Source: Devosia oryzisoli
Lineage (GTDB): Bacteria; Pseudomonadota; Alphaproteobacteria; Rhizobiales; Devosiaceae
Reading direction: 5' to 3'
Assembly: GCF_014837245.1 (NCBI RefSeq)
Contig: NZ_JACYFU010000005.1
Location: 1-64,000, forward strand
DNA: 64,000 bases
Shown here: positions 29,525 through 39,121 of the stretch, piece by piece
How the letters are laid out: every line of letters begins with the position of its first letter
Position numbering within the stretch: position 1 is the first letter of the stretch
Translations under genes and position numbers: made by a program
The notes under the pieces: model-generated
The model's input: only the letters and a program-made list of their open reading frames with translations
Database searches by the model: none
Told to the model about the DNA's origin: nothing

Positions 29525-30517
29525 TCACTCCGCCAGCGCGAACTCGAGCATCAGGCTCCGCTGCCAGCCGTTGAAGTTGTTGTCCGAGCCGATGAAGATG
29601 CGGGTCTCGCCGCCGGGCGACTGGTGCACCATCAGGCTTTCCATATTGTCGATATCCCCGCCCTCGGCTGACAGCAGCAACTCGCCCTGCATGAGATTGC
29701 CCGGCCGCACCTCGGCCGCCGGCACGCGCCGCAGGGCCATGACGAAGCTGAACAACGCCACGCCGCGCTCGAGGATCAACAAATCTCCATTGGGGAGGAA
29801 GGCGCAGTCGGTCGGATTGACAATGGGCGAGTTGCGGTAGCCGATCGGCCCCTTGTCCTTGACCCCCAGGAGCTCGCCGCGGTGGTTGCCCTCTGCATCA
29901 AGTGCGCTTTCCGCGATGAGCACGGTGGACCCGGCAATCGGCGATGCCGAAGGCGCAATGCAGGTGGCTTCCAGCGACTCATTGGTGCGCAGATCCGTCA
30001 GCCACTGAGGGATGGGAATTTCGCGCGCCGCGCCGCCCGGCCGCCCATCGGCAATGGCGAAATCGGCCACCCGGGTGAGGTTCTCGAAGCTCACGCGCAC
30101 CGCGACCGGCATGCCGTCGCGCCAGATCGTGTCCATGCCTTCGGCATCACGCGCAAACTGGCGCGGCAAGGGCTTGCCTCCCGAATTCTGGATCGGGTCG
30201 ATCTGCACTCCGATGAAGCCAAGAAGTCGATCCGAGGCGTCATAGGCGAGTTGTCCGGAAACGAAGTTGCCCCGGTCGGTGACAAAAGCGATGGCCTGGT
30301 CCGGCCCCGTGGGCGTGACGCTCGAAAGGCCCCCAAACGTATCTTCCTGGCTTTGCAGCGTCATGCCGCCGCGGAAAATCAGCCCATCGACGGGCTGATC
30401 AAGCCCCACGCCCCGAAACTGTGTCACCGCCCCGGACGTCACCGTCACCTCTACCGCGCCGGCCGCCTGGACCAGCGTCAGGAGCGACAGCAGCAAGGGC
30501 AGCGGCCGACAGATCAT
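29525..30517 (-). CDS. Exported esterase-like activity of phytase family protein
   Basis: The 330-residue protein has a signal peptide ([20 protein letters not shown]) and the beta-propeller-like phytase-esterase domain, with GLSSVTP near residue 65, [17 protein letters not shown] and a C-terminal [15 protein letters not shown]. It would act in the periplasm on phosphoesters or related compounds. Its ATG overlaps the cobT stop codon (ATGA), so it is coupled to a cobalamin gene, a pairing whose meaning is unknown. A far longer upstream frame runs through cobT and is spurious. Confidence 0.88.
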   Translation of the reverse strand: MICRPLPLLLSLLTLVQAAGAVEVTVTSGAVTQFRGVGLDQPVDGLIFRGGMTLQSQEDTFGGLSSVTPTGPDQAIAFVTDRGNFVSGQLAYDASDRLLGFIGVQIDPIQNSGGKPLPRQFARDAEGMDTIWRDGMPVAVRVSFENLTRVADFAIADGRPGGAAREIPIPQWLTDLRTNESLEATCIAPSASPIAGSTVLIAESALDAEGNHRGELLGVKDKGPIGYRNSPIVNPTDCAFLPNGDLLILERGVALFSFVMALRRVPAAEVRPGNLMQGELLLSAEGGDIDNMESLMVHQSPGGETRIFIGSDNNFNGWQRSLMLEFALAE

Positions 30518-32403
30518 CCGCGCCCCCGCCGCCGCGTCTGGGACGGGGCTTCGTCGTCGAACAGGGCAGCGAGTTCGTCGGTCAATGCACCGGCCAGTTC
30601 CTCGGCGTCGAGCAGCGTCACCGCTCGGCGATAGTAGCGCGTCACGTCGTGCCCGATCCCCACGGCCACCAGTTCGATCGGCGAGCGCGTCTCGATCTCC
30701 TCGATCACCTGCCGCAAATGTGCCTCGAGGTAGTTGCCGGCGTTGACCGATTGGGTGGAATCGTCCACCGGCGCCCCGTCGGAGATCACCATCAGGATGC
30801 GCCGCTGCTCGGGCCGCGCCATCAGGCGCTTGCGCGCCCATTCGAGCGCCTCGCCGTCGATATTTTCCTTGAGCAGGCCCTCGCGCATCATCAGCCCGAG
30901 GTTGCGCCGCGCATGGCGCCAGGGCTCGTCGGCCGCCTTGTAGATGATGTGGCGCACATCGTTGACGCGCCCCGGATTGGCAGGCCGATTGGCTTCCAGC
31001 CACGCCTCCCGGCTCTTGCCGCCCTTCCAGGCGCGGGTCGTGAAACCCAGGATTTCCACCTTCACGCCGCACCGCTCCAGCGTGCGCGCAAGAATGTCGC
31101 CGCAGATCGCCGCGATGGTGATGGGGCGGCCGCGCATGGACCCGGAATTGTCGATCAGGAGGGTGACGACGGTGTCGCGGAAATCGGTGTCGTTCTCGAC
31201 CTTGAAGCTCAGCGCCTGCAGCGGATCGGTTACCACACGCGTCAACCGTGCGGTGTCCAGCAGCCCCTCTTCAAGGTCGAACTGCCAGCTCCGGTTCTGC
31301 TTGGCCATCAGCCGCCGCTGCAGCTTGTTGGCGAGCCGCGCAACCGCACCCGCGAGGTTTTCCAGCTGCTTGTCGAGCAGCGCCCGCAATTGATCGAGTT
31401 CATCGGGCGGGCACAGCTCGGCCGCCTTGACGATTTCGTCGAACTTGGTGGTGAAGACCTTGTAGGTGAACTGGTTCGAGAGACGCTCGCCACCGTCCTT
31501 GGCGGGCGGGGGCATGGGCGCATCTTCGCCCGCTTCCGCCTCGGCGTCTTCGTCGCTGTCGGCCATGTCGGCTTCCATGCCTTCGACATCGCCGGTTTCT
31601 TCGCTCTCGCCGGCCTGCTGGTCCTCTTCGCTTTCGGCCTGCTCGTTCTCGCCCTCGCCCTGCTCCGGGTTCTGCTCCGACCCCTGCGCCTGCTCGGGCT
31701 GGCTGTCATTGCCCTCCTCCTCGTCCGAGGCGTCGGGGTCTTCCATCTCGCTTTCGGCGATAAGATCGAGATCGCGCAGCACGGCGCGGGCGGCTTTCGA
31801 GAAAGCCTCCTGGTCTTCATAGGTCGAGAGCAGGCTTTCGAGCGAGGGACCGGCCTTGGCTTCAATTTCCTTGCGCCAGAGGTCCACCAGCGCATGCCCC
31901 GAGGGCGGCACCGGCACGCCGGCCAGCTTTTCGCGCAGCATCAGCCCCAGCGCCTCGGCCAGGGGCGCATCGCCCTTGTCGTCGACTTCCGCGAAATTGG
32001 CGCGGAACAGCCGGTCCTCCAGCATTTCGTGGATATTGCCGCCCATGCCCGGCATGCGGATGACGCCGAGGGACTCGACGCGGGCCTGCTCCAGCGCATC
32101 GAAGGCGGCGCGGGCCTGCGGGTCCATCGGCAGGCGCTTGCGATGGGTTTCCGGATCATGGCTGGCGAGCCGCATGGCCATGGCGTCGCCCTGGCCGCGG
32201 GCAATGGCGATGTCGCGCCGGGTCGGCAGCCGCGGCAGGTTGGCCAGCCGCGCCTTGTCCGAGGTGAGGAGCGGCCGGTCAGCGGTGAAGCTGATCTCGA
32301 GGTCGGCCTTGTTGCCGATGGCGCGCACCGTCGCACCCATGGCGCTCTTGAACACCTGGGTCTGGTCCGGCTTGTTGGACTTGCTGCGCGGGGGAGTTGC
32401 CAT
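30514..32403 (-). CDS. cobT: Cobaltochelatase subunit CobT
   Basis: CobT and CobS form the AAA+ chaperone part of the aerobic cobaltochelatase that, with CobN, inserts cobalt into hydrogenobyrinate a,c-diamide using ATP. The 629-residue protein has an N-terminal region, a long acidic Glu-rich linker (about 205-300) and a C-terminal von Willebrand A domain with the MIDAS motif DNSGSM near residue 420. It lies 160 bp downstream of cobS with a palindromic repeat between them. cobN is not in the window. Confidence 0.97.
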   Translation of the reverse strand: MATPPRSKSNKPDQTQVFKSAMGATVRAIGNKADLEISFTADRPLLTSDKARLANLPRLPTRRDIAIARGQGDAMAMRLASHDPETHRKRLPMDPQARAAFDALEQARVESLGVIRMPGMGGNIHEMLEDRLFRANFAEVDDKGDAPLAEALGLMLREKLAGVPVPPSGHALVDLWRKEIEAKAGPSLESLLSTYEDQEAFSKAARAVLRDLDLIAESEMEDPDASDEEEGNDSQPEQAQGSEQNPEQGEGENEQAESEEDQQAGESEETGDVEGMEADMADSDEDAEAEAGEDAPMPPPAKDGGERLSNQFTYKVFTTKFDEIVKAAELCPPDELDQLRALLDKQLENLAGAVARLANKLQRRLMAKQNRSWQFDLEEGLLDTARLTRVVTDPLQALSFKVENDTDFRDTVVTLLIDNSGSMRGRPITIAAICGDILARTLERCGVKVEILGFTTRAWKGGKSREAWLEANRPANPGRVNDVRHIIYKAADEPWRHARRNLGLMMREGLLKENIDGEALEWARKRLMARPEQRRILMVISDGAPVDDSTQSVNAGNYLEAHLRQVIEEIETRSPIELVAVGIGHDVTRYYRRAVTLLDAEELAGALTDELAALFDDEAPSQTRRRGRG

Positions 32404-32420
32404 AGTATATGTCCCGGAAA

Positions 32421-32537
32421 ACCCCTCACCCCAACCCTCTCCCCGGAGGGGCGAGGGGGTAGCTCGGTGCCTGGACGACCACCGCGTCCCCTTCGCCCCT
32501 TTGGGGAGAAGGTGGCCCGCAGGGCCGGATGAGGGGT
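32421..32537. repeat. 117-bp dispersed palindromic intergenic repeat
   Basis: The element is bounded by ACCCCTCA and TGAGGGGT. It holds two inner hairpins of CCCTC/GAGGG type and the segment CCTTCGCCCCTTTGGGGAGAAGG-like on the right arm. This composition matches the CCCTCACCC...AACCCTCTCCCC elements scattered between genes in many alphaproteobacteria. It lies within the cobS-cobT message. A separate 7-bp hairpin (CTCCCGG/CCGGGAG) follows at 32538-32556. Confidence 0.75.
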
Positions 32538-32563
32538 CTCCCGGAAGAACCGGGAGAAGTGAG

Positions 32564-33547
32564 TTAAGCCATCACCGCCAGATTGGCGGAGCTTTCCGGC
32601 AGATCTTCGCCGAACACGCGCTGGTAGAACTCGGCCACCACGGGGCGCTCGAGCTCGTCGCACTTGTTGAGGAAGGTGAGGCGGAAGGCAAAGCCGATGT
32701 CGCCGCCGAAGATTTCGGCATTCTCGGCCCAGGTGATGACGCCGCGCGGGCTCATCACGGTGGAGAGGTCGCCGTTGATGAAGGCCTGGCGCGTGAGATC
32801 GGCCAGCCGCACCATGTTGTTGACGAGCTTGCGCCCCTTCTCGGTCTCGCCATAGGCCTTGTTCTTGGCCAGGACGATGCCGACTTCCTTGTCGTGCGGC
32901 AGGTAGTTGAGCGTCGTCACGATGCTCCAGCGGTCCATCTGGCCCTGATTGATCTGCTGCGTGCCGTGATAGAGGCCCGAGGTGTCGCCCAGCCCGATGG
33001 TGTTGGTGGTCGCGAACAGGCGGAAGGCCGGGTGGGGGGTGATGACGCGGTTCTGATCGAGCAGCGTCAGCCGGCCCGACTGCTCCAGCACGCGCTGGAT
33101 CACGAACATCACGTCCGGGCGGCCGGCGTCGTATTCGTCGAACACCAGCGCGATGTTGTTCTGCACCGCCCAGGGCAGGATGCCGTCGCGGAACTCGGTG
33201 ATCTGCTTGCCATCCTTGAGCACGATCGCGTCCTTGCCGACGAGGTCGATGCGCGAGACGTGGCTGTCGAGGTTGACGCGCACCAGCGGCCAGTTGAGAC
33301 GGGCCGCGACCTGCTCGATATGGGTGGACTTGCCGGTGCCGTGATAGCCTTGCACCATGACGCGGCGGTTGTAGGCGAAGCCGGCCAGGATCGCGAGCGT
33401 GGTGTTGCGGTCGAACAGGTAGTCCGGGTCGACCGGCGGCACGTGGTCGGTGCGCTCCTTGTAGCCCTTGACCACGAGGTCCGTGTCGATACCGAACAAC
33501 TCCCGCGCCTTGTATTCGGTGTCGGGCAGATTGGGGAATTCGGTCAT
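32564..33547 (-). CDS. cobS: Cobaltochelatase subunit CobS
   Basis: CobS is the AAA+ ATPase partner of CobT. The 327-residue protein has Walker [10 protein letters not shown] near residue 67, Walker [11 protein letters not shown] and the sensor FRLFATTNT. It acts in the cytoplasm in the late aerobic B12 pathway. The order cobS-cobT is standard in Hyphomicrobiales, often following a J-domain protein and BolA as here. Confidence 0.98.
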   Translation of the reverse strand: MTEFPNLPDTEYKARELFGIDTDLVVKGYKERTDHVPPVDPDYLFDRNTTLAILAGFAYNRRVMVQGYHGTGKSTHIEQVAARLNWPLVRVNLDSHVSRIDLVGKDAIVLKDGKQITEFRDGILPWAVQNNIALVFDEYDAGRPDVMFVIQRVLEQSGRLTLLDQNRVITPHPAFRLFATTNTIGLGDTSGLYHGTQQINQGQMDRWSIVTTLNYLPHDKEVGIVLAKNKAYGETEKGRKLVNNMVRLADLTRQAFINGDLSTVMSPRGVITWAENAEIFGGDIGFAFRLTFLNKCDELERPVVAEFYQRVFGEDLPESSANLAVMA

Positions 33548-33691
33548 GGCAAGGCTCTTGGAGTTCAGCGTTCGTTTCGTCGGGAGGTGGATGCCTGCCC
33601 GCTGGGCAGCGCTCCATTCTGCAAGTCGTGCCGCTCTATAGCAGCATTGTGGCGGGGCTGGTAGCCTCGCCGGCGCCGCAGCGCATGGGGC

Positions 33692-34318
33692 TTAGCGCAC
33701 CACGAAACCGGCCTTCTTGAGATGGGTGTAGGCCGCGATGATCGCCCGCAGCCGCTCCTCGGACGAGGTATCGCCACCATTGACGTCCGGGTGGTGCTTT
33801 TTGACGAGCCCCTTATAGGCCTGCTTGATCTCGTCGGATTTGGCCCGTTGGGTGAAGCCGAGCACTTCAAGGGCACGCCGGTCCGGCTCGTTGAGCGGCC
33901 GAACGCGCTCGGTGGCGGGGCGCTTGGCCTGCTGGTAGCGATAGCGCGCAAAGACGCCGAACGGATCGCCATAACGGTCCCCCAGCTTGGGCGCCCCCTG
34001 CTGCGCCGCGGCCTTGGCCGCCCCTGCGCTGCCGTTGCCAAAGCTCGAGCGCGTCTCCGCCTTGGGCGGGGTGTGCAACACCTCGTCCAGCTCCTCCGGG
34101 CTCATGCCGGCGAAGTAGTTGAAGGCCTTGTTGTAGTGGCGAACGTGCTCGAGGCAGAAATTGTGGTACTGCCCCTCCGACTTCTTGCCCTTTGGCGCCC
34201 GGTATTCCCCTGGCCGGTCACAGCCTTCCCAATCGCAGGTATCAGCCACCGGCTCGGGCTTCTCGTCCCGGCGCGAGCGGATGCGAATGGAATCGAATAT
34301 CTTGGATTGCTGTTTCAT
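33692..34318 (-). CDS. J-domain protein with C-terminal J domain and N-terminal Cys/His cluster
   Basis: The J domain lies at the C-terminus (about 145-208) with the HPD motif in KKHHPDVNGG, so the protein should stimulate DnaK. Unlike DnaJ the J domain comes last. The N-terminal half has CDWEGCDRPGEYRAPKG and NFCLEHVRHY, a Cys4/His-like cluster that may bind zinc. The region in between is low complexity. The family is conserved upstream of cobS in this order. The client protein is unknown. Confidence 0.9.
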   Translation of the reverse strand: MKQQSKIFDSIRIRSRRDEKPEPVADTCDWEGCDRPGEYRAPKGKKSEGQYHNFCLEHVRHYNKAFNYFAGMSPEELDEVLHTPPKAETRSSFGNGSAGAAKAAAQQGAPKLGDRYGDPFGVFARYRYQQAKRPATERVRPLNEPDRRALEVLGFTQRAKSDEIKQAYKGLVKKHHPDVNGGDTSSEERLRAIIAAYTHLKKAGFVVR

Positions 34319-34367
34319 TGCGCCTAGTTACGGTCCTTGAAACCATTGTCTTTGCGGAGCCCGAACC

Positions 34368-34664
34368 GTGTCCATCACCGACGTGATAACAGCCAAGCTC
34401 ACAGAACGTTTTTCGCCGCTCCATCTGGAGGTCATCGACGAATCCAACCGCCATCGGGGTCACGCCGGCTGGCGGGAGGGTGGTGAAACTCATTTTCGTG
34501 TCAGAATCGCGACCCGCAATTTTGACGGCCTGAGCCGCGTCGCGCAACACCGGGCGGTGATGGAAACGCTCGACGCAGAATTGAAGGACCGCGTCCACGC
34601 CCTCGCCATCGAGGTGCTTCCCTCCGGAAACGCCCCGTCAGGCACAACCGGTTCCCCGGCCTAA
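34368..34664 (+). CDS. BolA family protein
   Basis: This 98-residue BolA-fold protein has the helix-turn segment THFRVRIATRNFDGLSRVAQHRAV, including the conserved His region thought to bind an Fe-S cluster with a monothiol glutaredoxin. BolA proteins act in iron regulation and Fe-S transfer. The start is GTG. It is divergent from the J-domain gene, and its stop codon overlaps that of the convergent CNNM/CorC gene by 4 bp. Confidence 0.95.
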   Translation: MSITDVITAKLTERFSPLHLEVIDESNRHRGHAGWREGGETHFRVRIATRNFDGLSRVAQHRAVMETLDAELKDRVHALAIEVLPSGNAPSGTTGSPA

Positions 34665-35953
34665 CCCTGCGCGTTCTGGTCCGGTTGCGGCACGATGCGC
34701 ACCTTTGACACGCGTTGCCGGTCGCGGGCCAGGACGACGAAGTCGAAGCCGTGCGCGCTGACCTCGTGGCCCGGATCGGGAATGATCCTGGCCGCGATGA
34801 TCACGATCCCCGCCACGGTGTTGGCGTGGGTGTCTGGGAGGTCCCAGTCAAGGGCCCGGTTGATGTCGCGGATGGGGATGCTCGCATCCACGATATAGCT
34901 GCCGTCGGGCTGTTTCTCAATCCCGTAGAGCGCTTCATCATCCGGCTCGTCGTGTTCGTCCGAGATGTCGCCGACAATCTCCTCGATGATGTCTTCCAGC
35001 GTCACGAGGCCTTCGAGCACCCCGTATTCGTCGAGCACCAGCGCCATGTGGGTGTGGCGCTTGAGGAAGGCCGCCAATTGGGTCTGCACCGGGGTCGATT
35101 GCGGAATGAACCAGGGCTTGCTGGCGATCTGCTCGATGCTGATCTGGCTCATATCGCCCTTGGCGGCGGCCACAGCGCGCAGCACGTCCTTGGCGTGGAC
35201 CATGCCGACGATATCGTCGCTCTCGCCCCGATAGAGGGGGATGCGCGTATACGCGCTCGCCAGCACCGCATCCACGAGGGCTTCGATCGGCTGATCCGCG
35301 TCGAGCGCCGTCATCTGCGTGCGGTGCACCATCACGTCGCTGACCGCGAGGTCGCTGAGATCGAGGATGCCGCCCAGCATGTCGCGGTCGCCCTTGACCA
35401 CCTCTCCCTCCGAATGCAGCAGGTTCAGGGTCCCGCGAATCTCGTCCCGCCCGGAAATGGCGCTGACATTGCTCGCATCGAGCCCGAACAAGCGCAGGAT
35501 AGCGTTGACGATGCCCTGCACCGCCAGGGTCACCGGAGCGAAGAGGAACACCACCACGCGCACCGCCGGTGCGACGGCGAGCGCAAAGCCATCGGGACGC
35601 ATCAGCGCCAGGGTCTTGGGCAGCACCTCCGAGAAGATCACCACGGCCGCTGTCATGCCCAGCGTGGCATAGGCGATGCCTGACTGGCCGAAGAGGGCGA
35701 TCAGCACGCTCGCCGCCAATGTGGAGGCGAGAATGTTCACGACATTGTTGCCAAGCAGGATCGCGCCGATCAGCCGCTCTTTTTCCGTGCTGAGACTTTC
35801 CACCAGTTCGGCCCGCTTGTCCCCGGCGCGGGCCAGCTGGTGCATCCGCGCGCGCGACGCCGCCGTGAGCGCCGTCTCGGAACCGGAAAAGAAAAAGCTC
35901 ATCGCCAGCAGCAGGACGATACCGGCACAGGTCAGCCAAAGCGCAATTGTCAT
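34661..35953 (-). CDS. CNNM/CorC family membrane protein (HlyC/CorC)
   Basis: The 430-residue protein has an N-terminal DUF21 transmembrane domain (about 1-185, with the signature SFFFSGSETALTAASR), a tandem CBS domain pair (about 205-325) and a C-terminal CorC_HlyC domain. Members export or sense magnesium or cobalt. Its ATG overlaps the aroB stop codon (ATGA), so it is coupled to shikimate synthesis genes, a common but unexplained gene order. Confidence 0.95.
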   Translation of the reverse strand: MTIALWLTCAGIVLLLAMSFFFSGSETALTAASRARMHQLARAGDKRAELVESLSTEKERLIGAILLGNNVVNILASTLAASVLIALFGQSGIAYATLGMTAAVVIFSEVLPKTLALMRPDGFALAVAPAVRVVVFLFAPVTLAVQGIVNAILRLFGLDASNVSAISGRDEIRGTLNLLHSEGEVVKGDRDMLGGILDLSDLAVSDVMVHRTQMTALDADQPIEALVDAVLASAYTRIPLYRGESDDIVGMVHAKDVLRAVAAAKGDMSQISIEQIASKPWFIPQSTPVQTQLAAFLKRHTHMALVLDEYGVLEGLVTLEDIIEEIVGDISDEHDEPDDEALYGIEKQPDGSYIVDASIPIRDINRALDWDLPDTHANTVAGIVIIAARIIPDPGHEVSAHGFDFVVLARDRQRVSKVRIVPQPDQNAQG

Positions 35954-37065
35954 GCGGAACGCATCTCCTCGAGGTAACCATGAACCACTTGAGGATCGAC
36001 ATTCTTTTCAATGAACGCTTGGCCGATGCCTCGCGTCAGGATGAAGGTCAGGGCGCCCCGTTGCACCTTCTTGTCCTGCGCGACGGCCGCCATCAGCGTC
36101 TCGGTCGAGCCGATTTCACCCGGGATATCGGCCAGACGGGTGGGAAGACCCGCTGCCTTGAGGTGGTTTTCCACCCGGCTCGCATCCTGCCCCGGCGCCA
36201 GCCCGAGGCGCGTGGAAAAGCCGTGCGCCAGCACCATGCCGATGGACACGCCCTCGCCATGCAGGAGGCGGTCGGAGTAGCCGGTATCCTTTTCCAGCGC
36301 ATGCCCGAACGTGTGTCCCAGATTGAGCAGCGCCCGCACGCCGGTTTCCGTTTCGTCCTCGATCACGACGCGCGCCTTGTGCGCGCAACAGCGCGCAATG
36401 GCCTCGCCCCGCGCCGGCCCACCTGCAAAAATCTCGCTGCGGTTCGCTTCAAGCCATTCGAAGAACTGCGGATCATCGATGAGGCCATATTTGACCACCT
36501 CGGCGTAACCAGCTGCGAATTGCCGCAGCGGCAAAGTATCGAGGGTGGAGAGATCGGCCAGCACTAGCCGCGGCTGGTGGAAGGCGCCGACCAGGTTCTT
36601 GCCCTGCGGCGAGTTGATGCCCGTCTTGCCGCCGACCGAGGAATCCACCTGCGCCAGGAGCGAGGTCGGCATCTGCACGAAGTCCATGCCGCGGCGGGTG
36701 ATGGCGGCGGCAAATCCTGCCAGATCGCCGATGACGCCGCCCCCCAGCGCGATCACCAGGTCGCCCCGTTCCAACCGGGCGGCGAGCAGCCCTTCGACCA
36801 CCTGCTCGAGGGCCGAATAGCTCTTGGTCGCCTCGCCTGGCGGCAGCACGATTGCAGAATAGGAGAGCCCCGCTGCGTCGAGCGCAGTCTGCAAGCGCGG
36901 CAACTGCGCCTTTGCCACCGTCTCGTCCGTGACGATCCCGAAGCGCCGGCCGGGAAAGCGATCGGCGAGGATAGCGCCGGCTTCCTCCAGGAGCCGCGGC
37001 CCGATCAGGATGTCGTAGGCTCGCTCGCCGAGGGCCACGTGCACGGTGTGATCGATCTGCGGCAT
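35950..37065 (-). CDS. aroB: 3-dehydroquinate synthase
   Basis: AroB converts DAHP to 3-dehydroquinate, the second shikimate step, using NAD and a metal. The 371 residues include GGGVIGDLAGF for NAD binding, TSLLAQVDSSVGGKTGIN and the metal ligand segment NLGHTFGHALE. It lies 45 bp downstream of aroK. Confidence 0.98.
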   Translation of the reverse strand: MPQIDHTVHVALGERAYDILIGPRLLEEAGAILADRFPGRRFGIVTDETVAKAQLPRLQTALDAAGLSYSAIVLPPGEATKSYSALEQVVEGLLAARLERGDLVIALGGGVIGDLAGFAAAITRRGMDFVQMPTSLLAQVDSSVGGKTGINSPQGKNLVGAFHQPRLVLADLSTLDTLPLRQFAAGYAEVVKYGLIDDPQFFEWLEANRSEIFAGGPARGEAIARCCAHKARVVIEDETETGVRALLNLGHTFGHALEKDTGYSDRLLHGEGVSIGMVLAHGFSTRLGLAPGQDASRVENHLKAAGLPTRLADIPGEIGSTETLMAAVAQDKKVQRGALTFILTRGIGQAFIEKNVDPQVVHGYLEEMRSA

Positions 37066-37110
37066 GCTTCAAAGTCTCCCGGCGCCGAGCGTGGCGCCTC
37101 AAAAAAATCG

Positions 37111-37686
37111 TCAGGAAAGATGGGCGAGGACCGCTGCGATGACATCGCTCGCCACCGTGTCCTGCGACACATCCCGGCTCATCACGGTCACGTCCGCCTC
37201 GGCATAGATGGGGTAACGCTCCGCGATCAGCCGCTCGAGCGTTGCCTTGGGGTCGGCCGTCAGGAGGAGGGGGCGGTTCGAGCGGCGCGAGACCCGCGCG
37301 AACAGCACCTCGAGATCGGCCTTAAGCCAGACCGACACGCCCCCTTCCTTGACCAAGGCCCGGGTCTCGGCGTTGACGAAGGCTCCGCCTCCGGTGGCGA
37401 GGACAATGTCCTTCTCCTTGAGAAGCCGCGATATGACCCGGCGTTCACCGGCCCGGAACTCGCCTTCACCATGCTGGGCGAAAAACTCCGGTATGCTCAT
37501 CTGGGCGGCACTTTCGATTTCAGCGTCGCTGTCGACGAATACCCGCCCCAAACGGCGGGCAACCCTGCGGCCGACGGTCGTCTTGCCTGCACCCATCATG
37601 CCCACCAGAACCAGCGGCCGGCCGGCAAGCCGGGCGGCAAGTGCCTTGGCGCGTCCTTGCCGTGCCGTGCCTTGCGATCTGCTCAA
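37111..37686 (-). CDS. aroK: Shikimate kinase
   Basis: AroK phosphorylates shikimate with ATP. In 191 residues it has Walker A VGMMGAGKTTVG, the shikimate-binding FVDSDAEIE and GGGAFV, and the lid RPLL. Start is a TTG that gives a 22-residue N-terminal extension typical of alphaproteobacterial AroK. The xerD-side promoter region lies directly upstream, divergent. Confidence 0.97.
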   Translation of the reverse strand: MSRSQGTARQGRAKALAARLAGRPLVLVGMMGAGKTTVGRRVARRLGRVFVDSDAEIESAAQMSIPEFFAQHGEGEFRAGERRVISRLLKEKDIVLATGGGAFVNAETRALVKEGGVSVWLKADLEVLFARVSRRSNRPLLLTADPKATLERLIAERYPIYAEADVTVMSRDVSQDTVASDVIAAVLAHLS

Positions 37687-37852
37687 CGCCCCTGCCCTCC
37701 GTCTGCCTGCGTTTCAATCGGCCCAGAAGCCCCCTGTCAAGCAGACGCGCCGGCGAACTTGATCCCTGCGCCGCTTTCCGCGACAGTGCGGCCAACCCTA
37801 TGGCAACCTTTTGCCGCTACCTTTGAGCGCATCGACATCGCGCAGGACCTCC

Positions 37853-38071
37853 ATGCCCACTCTGTTTCGCTTGCTGATCACCCTGCTGTTTCTCGCCGGC
37901 CTCGTCTTTGCCGGCATGTTCGCGCTGGTCTCCTTTGTCGAGCCCCAGCCCAAGCAGGTCTCCGTGCGCATTCCGACGCGCGACCTCTTGGGCGAGGGGG
38001 ATAGTGCCGCCAAGCCGCCCGCGATTCCGCTGCCCAATGTCGACGGGAGCCCGGCACCGGCCAACCCATGA
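37853..38071 (+). CDS. Small single-TM protein coupled to xerD
   Basis: The 72-residue protein has one hydrophobic helix (FRLLITLLFLAGLVFAGMFAL) followed by the periplasmic-type segment VEPQPKQVSVRIPTRDL. AGGA lies 6 bp before the ATG. Its stop codon overlaps the xerD ATG (ATGA). Similar small proteins sit between aroK and xerD in related genomes. No function is known. Confidence 0.75.
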   Translation: MPTLFRLLITLLFLAGLVFAGMFALVSFVEPQPKQVSVRIPTRDLLGEGDSAAKPPAIPLPNVDGSPAPANP

Positions 38072-38973
38072 CCGACCACCTGATCGGCGCCTTCCTCGAA
38101 ATGATGAGCGCCGAACGCGGAGCGGCAGCCAACACCATTGCCGCCTACCGTCGGGACCTTGATGATTACGCCGCCTTTGCAAAGAACCGCGGACAGTCCC
38201 TGCGCACCCTCGCGCGCGATACGGTGACCGCCTATCTCGATGCGCTGCATGCCAGCGGCCTCTCCGCATCCTCGAGTGCCCGGCGGCTTTCGGCCATCCG
38301 GCAGTTCCACAAGTTTTTGTGCGCCGATGGCATCCGCTCCGACGATCCCACGCGCATCGTGCCCAGCCCCCGCGCACGGCGCGCGCTCCCCAAGGTGCTC
38401 TCCGTGGCGGAGGTGGACCGCCTGCTTGCCCTGGCCGAGGCGGAGGCGAAGGCGGCAGACACGCCGGCCCGGGAGACGGCCGCGCGGCGCCTCTATGTGC
38501 TGCTTGAGATGCTCTATGCCACTGGCCTTCGCGTATCCGAACTGGTCGGCCTCAAGCGCGCCGCCGTGATGCGGGAAGCCGCTTTCATCACCGTGACCGG
38601 CAAGGGCAACAAGGATCGCATCGTGCCCATGAATGACCGCGCCCGCGACGCGGTCCGCCTTTGGGCATCGACGCTGCCCCCCGGCCCCTGGCTCTTTCCG
38701 GCCAAGGGGGAAGACGGCCACCTCGCGCGCCAGGTCTTTGCCCGGGACCTCAAGGCGCTGGCGGCACGGGCCGGCATTTCTGCAGACCGGGTCGCGCCCC
38801 ATGTCCTGCGTCACGCCTTTGCCAGCCATCTCCTCGCCAACGGCGCCGACCTTCGCGTCGTCCAGATGCTGCTCGGCCATGCCGATATCTCGACCACGCA
38901 GATCTATACGCACGTGCTCGACGAAAAACTGCGCACGCTGGTCGAGACCCACCACCCCCTCGCCACCGGCTGA
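38068..38973 (+). CDS. xerD: Site-specific tyrosine recombinase XerD
   Basis: XerD with XerC resolves chromosome dimers at dif under FtsK control. The 301-residue protein has the N-terminal SAM-like core-binding domain and the catalytic domain with all residues: Arg in ATGLRVSE, Lys in GKGNKDR, His-x-x-Arg in HVLRHAFASHLL, His in LGHADIST and the nucleophile Tyr in QIYTH. It is translationally coupled to the small TM protein. Confidence 0.96.
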   Translation: MTDHLIGAFLEMMSAERGAAANTIAAYRRDLDDYAAFAKNRGQSLRTLARDTVTAYLDALHASGLSASSSARRLSAIRQFHKFLCADGIRSDDPTRIVPSPRARRALPKVLSVAEVDRLLALAEAEAKAADTPARETAARRLYVLLEMLYATGLRVSELVGLKRAAVMREAAFITVTGKGNKDRIVPMNDRARDAVRLWASTLPPGPWLFPAKGEDGHLARQVFARDLKALAARAGISADRVAPHVLRHAFASHLLANGADLRVVQMLLGHADISTTQIYTHVLDEKLRTLVETHHPLATG

Positions 38974-39121
38974 GCGGCCCGGCAAACTGTGGGCGAAGCG
39001 CGCAAAAGCAACCCGCGCCTTGACTCGGCGTTGCACCACCGCCACTTTCCGGCCACTTTAGAACGCAACAGCAGCGCCCGAGCGCGGCGTGATGGAAAAA
39101 CAGACCCTTATGGGCGGTGGG

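Noticed and set aside
30421..32532. 703-codon plus-strand frame
   Set aside because: Antisense to cobT and the intergenic repeat, with repetitive hydrophobic runs that mirror the acidic linker of CobT.
33548..33691. Cobalamin riboswitch upstream of cobS
   Set aside because: No B12-box-like sequence or expected fold was seen on the minus strand. The pduO-type gene also lacks one.
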